Of a DNA stretch of 64,000 bases, positions 55,571 to 64,000 are shown in pieces (positions within the stretch are counted from its first letter, which is position 1; every line of letters begins with the position of its first letter). The notes beneath the pieces were generated by a model. That model worked only from the letters and a program-made list of their open reading frames with translations, did not search any database and was not told where the DNA came from. The stretch is taken from NCBI GenBank assembly GCA_009829735.1, contig CM020619.1:24577554-24641553 (forward strand), in the 5' to 3' direction. The stretch is from Pyropia yezoensis (Eukaryota; Rhodophyta; Bangiophyceae; Bangiales; Bangiaceae). The translations under genes and the position numbers were made by a program.

Positions 55571-58500
55571 ATGTCTGGCCCGTCCCCCCTGCTGGGCGCC
55601 GAGGCCGCCGGCCTCGTCTCCACCGCCGTTGACGAGGCTGTCGCGGGCGCGGGGGGCGCCTCCGCCGCCGCCCTCACCTCCCTCACCGCCCTGCTGACGC
55701 GCCACGCCGTCGGCGACGATGGTGGAGCCGGCGCCGGCGCCGGCGCCGGCTCCCGGGGGGGCTTTGAGGAGCCCGTCCAGGCGGTCGTAGACGAGGTGCT
55801 CCCCGTGGTGCTGGACCGGTTTGTGGCTCGGGGGGGGCTGCCTACGGAAGCGCGCGTCGCCGCCGTGGGGCTGCTGCAGGGGGTGGTGGCGGCGGATCCC
55901 TGGCGGTATGGGGGGGTGGGTACGTTGTGGCGGGGGGGGGCGGGGGGAGGGGGGGGGGGGGTGGGGGAGGTGCGGGAGCGGGAGTGGGCGTTGGTGAGAG
56001 TGAGGGGACGATGCGGTGGGCGGAGAGCGTGAGGGGAGAGTGTTGGGGGGGGTGCAGGCATGACCGCCTGAAGAGAGTCCAACACGCTGTGGCTCAGGTG
56101 ATGCCCGTCGTCTGGGCTGGTGGCCTCTGGTGGCTGCCCCACCCGTCCTCTCGTGCTCAGCTGGGGGGTGGCGCCGCTCGCCGCAGCCGACTGACGTGCC
56201 AGTCCTGTTTGGCTCCTCGTTCTGACCATGGCTGTCCCCTGCACCCCCCGTTGGATGCCCTCCTTTCCCCCCACTCCACGCACTCCGCCGCCGTTATTCG
56301 CCCCCCCTCCAACAGTCATGGATGCCCTCGCGCACGTGGCGCGGGACACGACCAGCACGCGCACGCCGCGGGCAGCCATCACCGCCGCGTCAACGCTGCT
56401 GCCCACCCTCCTCCGGTCGCTCCCCCCCCCCCCCCCCGGCGGGGGCACCCCCCCCCTCCACCCGCGGGCGGCCTCCCTCTCCACCCTCGTCGACGCGTGC
56501 CTCGCCCCCCTCACGCTCGTCCCCCCCCCCCCGTCGGCCATCACGCTCGCCGCCGTCAGCTGGGCGTCTGCCCTCCTGACGGGCGCCGCCGCCGCCGCGC
56601 CGACCGCGCCGCCGCTGCCGCCGCCGCCGCCCGCGGCAGCGTCGGCGGCGCTCACCGCCCTCGTCGCCGCCGCCACCGCCGCGGGGGCGGGGGCGGGGGC
56701 GGGGGCGCCCGCCCGCCCCGGCGGCGCGGCGCTCGCCGCCAACCTGGGCGTCGCGCTCGCTGACGCGGCGGCCGCGTCGGCGGCCGCCGCCGACGCGGCG
56801 CTGGCGCCGCTCCCCGCCCTCGCGTCGGCGCTTGGCGCGGACGCATCGCCGCCCGCTGCGGCGCTGCGCGGGCGGCTGCTGGCGCTCCTCCGCACCCCGC
56901 AGGGGCGGGTGCCGCCCGTGGTGACGGCGCTCGCCGAGCTGGGCGCCGCCGCCGACGCCGACGCGGCGCTCCGGTCGCTCGCCGCCGAACAGGCGGCGGC
57001 AGTGGCGGCGTCGTCGTCGGCGTCGGCGGCGGCGGGGGGGGGGGTGGGCGGCCCTGACGGCGGCGCGCCGCCGCCCGATGGGGGGGGGCTGCCGGCCGGT
57101 GGGAGCGCCGGCGGGGCGGGGCTCAAGCGGCCGCGCCCGTCGGCGCCCGCGGTCGTGCCGCCGCCGCCACCGCGGCGGCCGCCGCCGCCTGGCTCGGAGC
57201 TCGGTGTTGGCGGGCGTCCCCCCCCACCCCCACCCCCCCCTCCCCCTCCCGTGGGGGAGTCGCTGCCCGGCCCGCCGCCCCCCCCGGCCCCCCCCCCACT
57301 GCCGCTGCCGTCACGCGAGGTGGCCGCCGCCGCGGCGGGGATGCTGGTCGCGTCGCTGCCGCTCGAAGGATGGGTGGACCTGCTGCTGGGCGCCCTCGCC
57401 GCCACCCCCACCGTCTTGCCGGGCGTGGCCGCGGTGGCCGACGCGGGCGGCGGGGGGGCGGGGGGCGGGGTCCCCAACGGCGCCGGCCGCCCCGCCGGTG
57501 GCGGCAGCCGTGCCGACCCGCGGCTGGCCGCCCGCGCCGCGCGGGCGGCGGCGGTGGCGCCCACCTGGGGCGCACCGTCAGAGGGGCCCCCCGCCGCCGC
57601 CGCTGCCGCCGCCGCCGCCGGTGGGCCGGCCGTGGCGGTGGGGGGGGCGTCTGCGGCAGATGCGCACCCCCCCGCGCCCCCCGCGCCCCCTCCGGCGGCG
57701 GCGGTGGCGGCAGCGGCAGCGGCAGCGGCGGCGGCACTCCCCGCGGTCGTCCGGACGGTGGCGCCGCGGCCGGCCCCCCCCGATCTGGCCGACGGGGCGG
57801 GCGCGGCTCTGGCCGACGTGGCCGTCGGCCGGGTGCTCCGTGCGGAAGGGCGGGGTGGCGGGGGCGGCGGCCGCCTGCGGCTGCTGCTGGCGGGGCGGCT
57901 GCTTGCAGCGTCGCCGGGTCCCGCGGCGGGGGGCAGCGTCGCTGGCACCGGCACGGGGGGGGTGTGGGGGGACGCCCTGCGCCTGGTCGCCGCGGACCTC
58001 GAGGGGGAGGTGGAGCTGGCGCTGTCGTGGCTCCACGCCGAGGCGGCCGCCGCAGAGGGCCGCGGCCTCGGCCTGGCCATTGCGCTGGGCGCGCCCCCTG
58101 CCGAGGGGGGGGAGGGCGGGGGGGGGGGCGCCGCCGGGGTGGGCGCCCCGCCCCCCGCCGGCGCCTGGGGGGGGCACCCCGCCAAGGGGAGCCGCCGCAA
58201 GGACGAGCCGCGGCCACTGTCCCTGGCGGTGCGCACCCCCTCGGCCGACGGCGGCGCCGGTGACGATGAGTGGTACGACGCGCCCGCGCTGACGCCCACC
58301 GGCGACGCCCTCCCCCCGGCCTACGCGCGGTACGTGACGCTACTGCTCTTCCTCCTCTCCGCGGCGGTGGCCATCCCGCCGCCCCCCCCAGCCGAGCTAG
58401 AAACGGCCGTGGCCGACGCGGCCGGCGCGGCGGGGGCGGCTGCCGCCGCCGGCGCCGCGCCCCCCGCCCCGCCCGCCCCCCCCCAGCCGCTGGTGGTCAC

Positions 58501-59276
58501 CCTCGTGGCGGGCGCGCCCGTCCTCCCCGCCCCGGCGTTGGCGCTCCTCGCCGGCGCGGGCCGCCTTGACGCGCTCGTGGCGGTGGTCGTCCGGCGGGGC
58601 GGCGCCGACCGCCAGGCGGCCCTCCACGCGCTCCTCGGGCTGGCGACGGGCAACGGGGACGGGGGCGGAGCCCGCGGCGTGCGTGCCCGTGCTGTGGACG
58701 CGCTGGTGGGGGGGGTGGTGAAGGCCGTCCCGGGGGCGGCCGACACGGTCGTGGCCGCCGCCGCCGAGGCGTTGACGCGAGCGGCGGTGGCGGGCCGGGG
58801 GGGGGCACCCGCGGCAGCGGGGGGGGAGGCCAAAGGCGGTGGGGGGAAGCCGGCCCCGACGGGCGACGCGGCCCCCGACGGTGCCGTCGCTGGCGGGGCG
58901 GGTGCGCCCGCCGCTGTGGGCGCCGGCGGGCCGTCGCCCACCGCCGTGGCTGTGACGCCGGCTCCCACCGCCGCCGCCGCCGCCCCCGCCGCCGGGGTGC
59001 CTGCCGTGGACGCGGATCCGGCCGACGCGGCGGGAGCGGCGCTGGCCCTCTACCTCGCCCTCATCCCCCACCGGCACGCCCTGCTGGGCGGCCTCGCCAC
59101 CGCCTTTGCGGCGGCCCCCGCGGGGTCACCCCTCTGGTCGGCCATGCTGGCCGCCGCCCCTGAGACGGCCGCCGCCCTCGGCGGCGGGCGGTCGGCGGCG
59201 CTGATTGCGCTGCTGCGATCCCCGTCGCCGGCGGGGGCGGCGCCGCTGGCGCTTGCCCTCCTCGCCGCCTGCATGC

Positions 59277-59312
<36 letters not shown>

Positions 59313-60232
59313 GGGCGGCCGCAGCGGCGGCGGCGCACGCAGCCGGTGGGGGTGGCGCGGGCGACACTCGGGGCGGGGCGGCCGACGACGATGCCGCCCG
59401 CCGCTCCCTCACCGCCGCCGCCCGCTCCCGGTGCCTCGCCTCCCACCCGCCCGACACGCGCTTCCTCATGCCCGTCCTTGGCAGCTTTAACCGCCGGGAG
59501 GTGCTGCGGCTGCTGCCCGTGCTGGTCGCCTACCCGCCGGGGGCGGCGGTGGCCGCTGCCGCCGCCGCCGCAGAGGTAGGGGGGGGGGGCCCACCCGGGG
59601 CGGCCGCAGCAGCAGCCGCAGCGGCGGCGGCGGCAGCGGCAGCGGCAGCCGACGCCGCCCCGCCGCCGTCCTTTGTGCCCGTCTTGGAAAAGCTCCTCTC
59701 CCGCCGCCCCACGCCGGCACTGTCCGCGTCGGAGCTGCTGGTGGAGCTCCACCGGCTGCCGACGGTCAGCGCGCACGAGGCGGCAAGCCTGGCCACCCGC
59801 CCCGGGGCGGGAGGCGGCGGCGGCGGTGCGGCCGCCGCCGCCGCCGCGGGCCTGCCCGGTGCCGCGGGGGCGGCGGCGGCGGTCGCCACGCTCCCCGTGC
59901 TGGCAGGCCGCGGCGGCCGCGGCGGCGGCGGCGGCGGCGGCCGCGGCGGCGGGGGGGTGACGCTGGCGGCGCTTGCGGCCGCCACGTCCGCCGCCTTTGA
60001 GCTGCCCACCTTTTACACCCGCCAGACGCTGGCGGTGGTGGCGCAGCAGCTGGTGGAGGTGACGCCGCCGCCGCCCCTCTTCCTCCCCTCCCTCCTCCAG
60101 ACCGTCACGGCGCACCCGGCGCTGTCCATGTTTGTCGCCACCAACATCCTTGCGCGGCTTGTCGACAAGGAGGTGTGGGCGTTTGACGGGGGTGGTGGTG
60201 GCGGTGGCGGTGGCGGCGGTGGCGGGGGTGGC

Positions 60233-60276
<44 letters not shown>

Positions 60277-60286
60277 TGGCGGTGGC

Positions 60287-60321
<35 letters not shown>

Positions 60322-60556
60322 TGGCGCCGGCGGGCGTGGTGCCGGCGACGGCGGCGGGGATGTGTGGGGCGGCTTTGTGCGTGCGTGCGTCGCGACGCTG
60401 CCCGCGTCGACGCCGGTGCTGCTCAAGCTGCCGCCCGCGCAGCTGGGCGACGCCCTCCGCACCGCGGAGGAGCTGCGGGCGCCCCTCCGGGCGCACGCCG
60501 CGGCGGCGCGGGCGGGGGTGCTAAACTGGCAGCGGGTGATCATTGATGGGGCGTGA
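55571..60556 (+). CDS. SYMPK: symplekin, two exons
   Basis: Exon 1 is 55571-55919 (MSGPSPLLGAEAAGLVSTAV, 116 codons plus one base), exon 2 is 56316-60556. The 396-bp phase-1 intron has a strong donor GTACGT and acceptor CCCCCCCTCCAACAG. The product has 1529 residues. Exon 1 encodes the start of the HEAT-like N-terminal domain (PVQAVVDEVLPVVLDRFVAR), continued by MDALAHVARDTTSTRTPRAA. The C-terminal symplekin domain is clear: DTRFLMPVLGSFNRREVLRL, LSASELLVELHRLP, YTRQTLAVVAQQLVEVTPPP, LSMFVATNILARLVDKEVWA and PVLLKLPPAQLGDALRTAEE. The middle is Ala/Gly/Pro-rich. A glycine run of nearly 50 residues (60188-60335) interrupts the C-terminal domain after EVWAFDG. Symplekin (Pta1 in yeast) scaffolds the cleavage-polyadenylation and histone pre-mRNA processing complexes in the nucleus. 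Confidence 0.93.
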
Positions 60557-61075
60557 CGTGAGGGGCAGGGAGGGGCCGGGGTGTGCAAGGTCGAGTTGGG
60601 GAAGCACGGCGTTTTTTTTTTCAATCGGAGCCGTGCGAGTGGAAACGTGGGACTGTGGGGTGCCTGGGGGGATGTCTTGGTGGGAGGGGCGAGGGGTGAC
60701 AGAGGGGCCGGCCGGGAGCAGGAGCTATCAAAGGGGACGAAGGGCTATCCAACACTGCCCTTCTCGGAGGCATTGAATTGCCTCATCTCGCGGGCGTGCC
60801 GCTGGCGACTGTCGGGTACCTACTGGAATGAGGGGGGTAGCTGGCTAGGAAAGGAGGGGATGGGAGCGACGACGGCGTGCACTCGGGCGCCTAGCGTCCC
60901 CGTTGCCCTCCGCGCTCAGCAATTTCTTTCGTGCAGTCCTGGCGCTTCGCTCTGCTTCCCGGCGAGCCGGGGCAGCAGTCCAATCGTGCCCCCTGTGCAC
61001 GTCGGCCCCCGGCCGCCCCAAGCCACATCCACTTGCCCGTGACCCCTCCCCCCCCTCCTCCCCCCAGAATACACC
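60557..61075. other. 3' intergenic between convergent genes
   Basis: Symplekin and the membrane-protein gene end towards each other. A T9 run at about 60612 may belong to a 3'-end signal. No gene is supported. Confidence 0.45.
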
Positions 61076-63175
61076 TCACTGGTACGTAATGAGGACCATC
61101 CCCCGTGGCGCGTGCCCCGGCGGCGCCAGCGCCACCCGCCGTCGGGTATCCCGCCCGCCCCCACCGCCGCCCGCCCTCCGCCTCTCTGCGGTAGCCGCCG
61201 CTGCCGCCACGGGACCGCCGCCGCCGCCGCCGCCGTCGCGGGGTGAGCCCCCCCGCACACCGCCGCCACCACGGCGGGCGCTCCCCCCACCCCCCCAGCC
61301 GTTGCCAGGCGGCGGGGGGTCGTCCCACCGCTCGGGGAAAGTGTCGGCGCCGTCGGGCGGCGGCCACCACTCCCCCGCGGCGGCGTCACGCACAAACGGC
61401 AGCGGCGGCCGCGGTGCGGTCGCCGCCGCCGCCGCCGCAGCCGCCGCCGTCGCCGCCCCGGTCGTTGTTGCCGCCGCTGCCGCCGCGGCCGCGGCCGCCG
61501 CCTCTGCCGCGGCCGCCCGCGCATCGGCGGCGGCGGCGTAGGCACGCCAGCTGTCCGCGTCATGCGGGGGACGGACATCACCGCCGCCGGCGCCCCGCCA
61601 CCACCCCCCCGCCCCCCCCCCCGCCAGCGCGGCGGCGAAGGCGAGCCCCCCCCAGACGCCTACCACCGCCACGAGGGCCACCCCAAACGGCACCGCGGCG
61701 GTGAGGGTGTACCCCCCGCGGGGGCGGTAGACGAGCGCCGCCCCCTCGCAGGTGGCGGACGCGTCCTCGGCGGCGAGCGCAAACACCGCCTTGGCCACGT
61801 CTGACGCGTTGAGCGGGGGCAGGCCGCCCACGGTGGCCGCGGCCGCCGCCAGGCCCCCGCGCCGCACGCCCGGCTGCTCCATCTGCATGGTGCGGTAGAG
61901 GGCGGCGGCCATGGCAACGTCCCGCGACCGCACCCCGTCGGTGCCGCACGCGAGGGTGTAGGCGCGGGAGCGGCCGCCGGCAGCGGCGGCGGCGGCCGCC
62001 TCGACGGGCCACGCATCGCCGGCGCCGCGGAGGACGCGCGCCACCTGTGGGGGGGTGAGGAGGACCTCCACGCCGTGCGCCGTGACGGTGGTGCCGCCCC
62101 GCCGCCGGCGCGCCGGCGGGGAGGGGGGCAGCGGCGGAGGCCACCCCGGGGGCGGCGACGCCGCCGCCGGCGGCGACGGCACCTCCCACCAGAAAAAGGC
62201 CAGCCCCGCGGCGCCGTCGTACGTCACGTCCCCCCGGCCGTACGTGCCCGGCGGGGCGTCGCGGGACGCATTGACGGCGGCGCCCGCGGCGGTCGCGGCG
62301 GTGACGACCGTATCAAACGGGCCGCCCAGCCGCTGGACGGTCAGGTTGCCGCAGCCGCCGCCCCCCGTATCGACGCCCACCCCACACGGCGCCACCCCCA
62401 CCGTGCAGTCGGCCACGACAATCCGACGGCGGGCGACCGCGGCGTCGACGGCGGCCTCGGTGGCGGCGTCGGTGGCAAACCGCTCGGCCACGTCCATGCC
62501 CTTGGACGCCCCCTCCCCCACCACCGTCCAGTCCGCGTCCAGCCAGTTGAGCCGCTGCACCAGCAGCGCCGACGCCGCGACGCCCACCTCTGAGTGGCCC
62601 CCCCACGGCCGCGCGCACACCCCGTCGGTGCGGGGGACGGCCGCCGAGCCGCCGGTGGGGGTCTCGTGGAGGCCCGTCTCAAAGTAGAGCTCCGCGGGGA
62701 GGAGGGCGAGCAGCAGGCCCGCCACGCAGCGGGGCCACCAGGGGGTGGGCGCCCGCAGCAGGGGACCAGACGGCGGGCCGCCCCCGCCCTCGTCGGCAGA
62801 CGACGCGACGCTGTCAGTACCCCAGCCGTCGGATAGGTCGTCTCGGGCAGTGGTACCGCCGCCGCCGCCGCTACGAAGGGCGCCACCGCCAGGTCCCCCT
62901 GGGGAGGGCAACCCACCGCCACCCCCACCCACACCCCCAGCCCGCCACGGGGGCCACCCCCGCTTCGCCACGCGCCTCCTCACCCACCGGGCGGCGACGC
63001 CGAGCCAGTGGGTGGCGTGCACCTCGTCGCTGTTGGTCGCCGCTGTCACCCCGCCCACCGTCAACGACCGCGCGGCGGCGAGGACGTAGGCGTGGCGGCC
63101 GACGGCGCCCGCCGCTGCGGCGGCGGCCAGCAGGCCCGCATTGAGCACCGCGTTGAGGACGCCAACCGACGGCAT
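61076..63175 (-). CDS. unrecognised membrane protein with large Cys-containing domain
   Basis: I take the ATG at 63175 (MPSVGVLNAVLNAGLLAAAA, 699 residues). The frame extends to 63373, but the G32 tract at 63252-63283 would then encode a Pro run, so it is more likely 5' leader. Hydrophobic segments are at the N-terminus (about 3-25), after a Gly-rich basic loop (WWPRCVAGLLLALLPAELYF, about 150-170), and late (PFGVALVAVVGVWGGLAFAA, about 525-545). Between the last two lies a domain of about 350 residues with ordered sequence such as SALLVQRLNWLDADWTVVGE, VADCTVGVAPCGVG and YTLACGTDGVRSRDVAMAAA, several Cys, and NLT and NAS glycosylation-type sites, suggesting a luminal or extracellular position. 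The cytosolic tail is an Ala-rich coil, then Pro/Gly/Arg-rich. No family recognised. Confidence 0.75.
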   Translation of the reverse strand: MPSVGVLNAVLNAGLLAAAAAAGAVGRHAYVLAAARSLTVGGVTAATNSDEVHATHWLGVAARWVRRRVAKRGWPPWRAGGVGGGGGGLPSPGGPGGGALRSGGGGGTTARDDLSDGWGTDSVASSADEGGGGPPSGPLLRAPTPWWPRCVAGLLLALLPAELYFETGLHETPTGGSAAVPRTDGVCARPWGGHSEVGVAASALLVQRLNWLDADWTVVGEGASKGMDVAERFATDAATEAAVDAAVARRRIVVADCTVGVAPCGVGVDTGGGGCGNLTVQRLGGPFDTVVTAATAAGAAVNASRDAPPGTYGRGDVTYDGAAGLAFFWWEVPSPPAAASPPPGWPPPLPPSPPARRRRGGTTVTAHGVEVLLTPPQVARVLRGAGDAWPVEAAAAAAAGGRSRAYTLACGTDGVRSRDVAMAAALYRTMQMEQPGVRRGGLAAAAATVGGLPPLNASDVAKAVFALAAEDASATCEGAALVYRPRGGYTLTAAVPFGVALVAVVGVWGGLAFAAALAGGGAGGWWRGAGGGDVRPPHDADSWRAYAAAADARAAAAEAAAAAAAAAAATTTGAATAAAAAAAAATAPRPPLPFVRDAAAGEWWPPPDGADTFPERWDDPPPPGNGWGGGGSARRGGGGVRGGSPRDGGGGGGGPVAAAAATAERRRAGGGGGGRDTRRRVALAPPGHAPRGMVLITYQ

Positions 63176-63251
63176 GATGGGGAATGACGGCGGTGAGCGT
63201 ACGACGACGGGGCCCCAGCGCTCTTGGCGCCGTCGGATAAAGCCACGAAAA

Positions 63252-63284
<33 letters not shown>

Positions 63285-64000
63285 TGTTGAAGCGGCGCAC
63301 GAAGGTACCTCCCCCCAATCCCCGGGGAGGAGGACGATTGGTGCCGATTACGGCTGGGGAGTGAATGGTCCACGGTGGGAGAGCGGACGGACGCTGGCGG
63401 TGCGCAGGGTGAGCGGCCTCATTGGGAAGAGTGGGCAGGTGGACGGGTGGACAAGCAGGCCTGGAGGGTGGGAGAGCCTGGTGGGAAGTGGAGTACAGTA
63501 TGTACAGGTGTGTATGTAGTGTAGGGACCTGTACTTTTAGAGCACGGTCACCTGTCTCAGAAGGAGGTCAGCGCATCTTGGTCTGATGGTGTCAAGACAT
63601 TGGAAGACCAGCGATTTGTCAGGAGCACGCACATCAGAGACGTGTCATACGCCTTGATGATCGCTCAAAACGGGCCTGTTCAACAGTCAAACGACTTGGG
63701 TCGTGGGGCCGCAACCGCCTGCCGCCCCCCCGTGCGGAGCGATTGGGAGCGCGACAAACGCCACTGCGCGTGGTCGGGGAAGCCAGTCGCGTGGGACCAG
63801 CTGGTCCCACCCGACTGGCCTCCTCGGACACACATAAATACAGTGGGGTCCGATCGTGGCACGGCGCCGTGCCGCGGACGAACCTGCTCGTCAGCCCGTC
63901 ACGCCTCCACGACAGCCCGGTACAAATCCGGACGTGGTGACACTCGGAATACAGGCACGGTATGCATGTACACGGAAAATGGAGAAAATCTCCAGTGTCA
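63176..64000. other. intergenic right edge with G32 tract and palindrome
   Basis: 63252-63283 is an uninterrupted run of 32 G. A 36-bp palindrome centred on GGGACCAGCTGGTCCC lies at 63783-63818. No gene is supported to the end of the window. Confidence 0.5.

Noticed and set aside
55168..58299. 1043-codon minus-strand frame opposite symplekin
   Set aside because: It is the antisense shadow of Ala/Gly/Pro-rich symplekin codons; it has no domain-like sequence, while the plus strand carries the conserved symplekin domain.

Overview
This is nuclear DNA of a eukaryote with a very GC-rich genome. Protein genes are sparse, several carry a single short GT-AG intron near the 5' end, and their products are loaded with Ala, Gly and Pro runs. 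Conserved families visible include symplekin, mitochondrial ETF-ubiquinone oxidoreductase, a C2H2 zinc-finger protein, a bZIP protein and a SAM-DUF202 membrane protein. Extreme GC, intron poverty and homopolymer-rich proteins fit a bangialean red alga (Porphyra/Pyropia type). That placement is inference, because no marker gene fixes it.

Layout. 1-4600: a four-pass membrane protein (+), then a bZIP-domain gene (-) with one intron. 4.6-6.6 kb: low-complexity triplet repeats. 6.6-10.5 kb: transposon graveyard, with a roughly 1.54-kb LTR-like repeat, the tail of a pogo/Tigger-type transposase split by a 200-bp TA-flanked inverted-repeat element, and a broken transposase-like ORF. 12.2-15.5 kb: a large intact P-loop NTPase with a possible C-terminal nuclease motif, resembling CRN/RHS-type proteins and having its own TATA box. 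15.9-16.6 kb: a frame-disrupted protoporphyrinogen oxidase copy. 16.6-22.6 kb: mostly non-coding, low complexity, with a gag-like ORF at its end.

22.6-32.0 kb: a nearly complete Ty3/gypsy chromovirus. It has two 469-bp LTRs differing at about five positions, gag, and one pol frame interrupted only by four TAG codons. Between pol and the 3' LTR lies a 647-codon ORF on the opposite strand. 32.5-32.9 kb: a small two-finger U1-type zinc-finger ORF. 33.2-39.05 kb: a second, degenerate chromovirus whose 3' LTR is the other copy of the 6.6-kb repeat and carries a 117-bp MITE.

39-64 kb: gene-bearing host DNA. It holds a WD40/CRT10-like protein (+), a SAM-DUF202 protein (-), ETF-QO (+), a C2H2 zinc-finger protein (-), symplekin (+) and an unrecognised membrane protein (-), separated by low-complexity DNA, a minisatellite, perfect palindromes and long G or C tracts.

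The host genes do not form a pathway: ETF-QO acts in mitochondrial electron transfer and symplekin in mRNA 3'-end formation. The items most worth following are the antisense retrotransposon ORF, the amber-only interruptions in pol, and the NTPase/nuclease-like gene.
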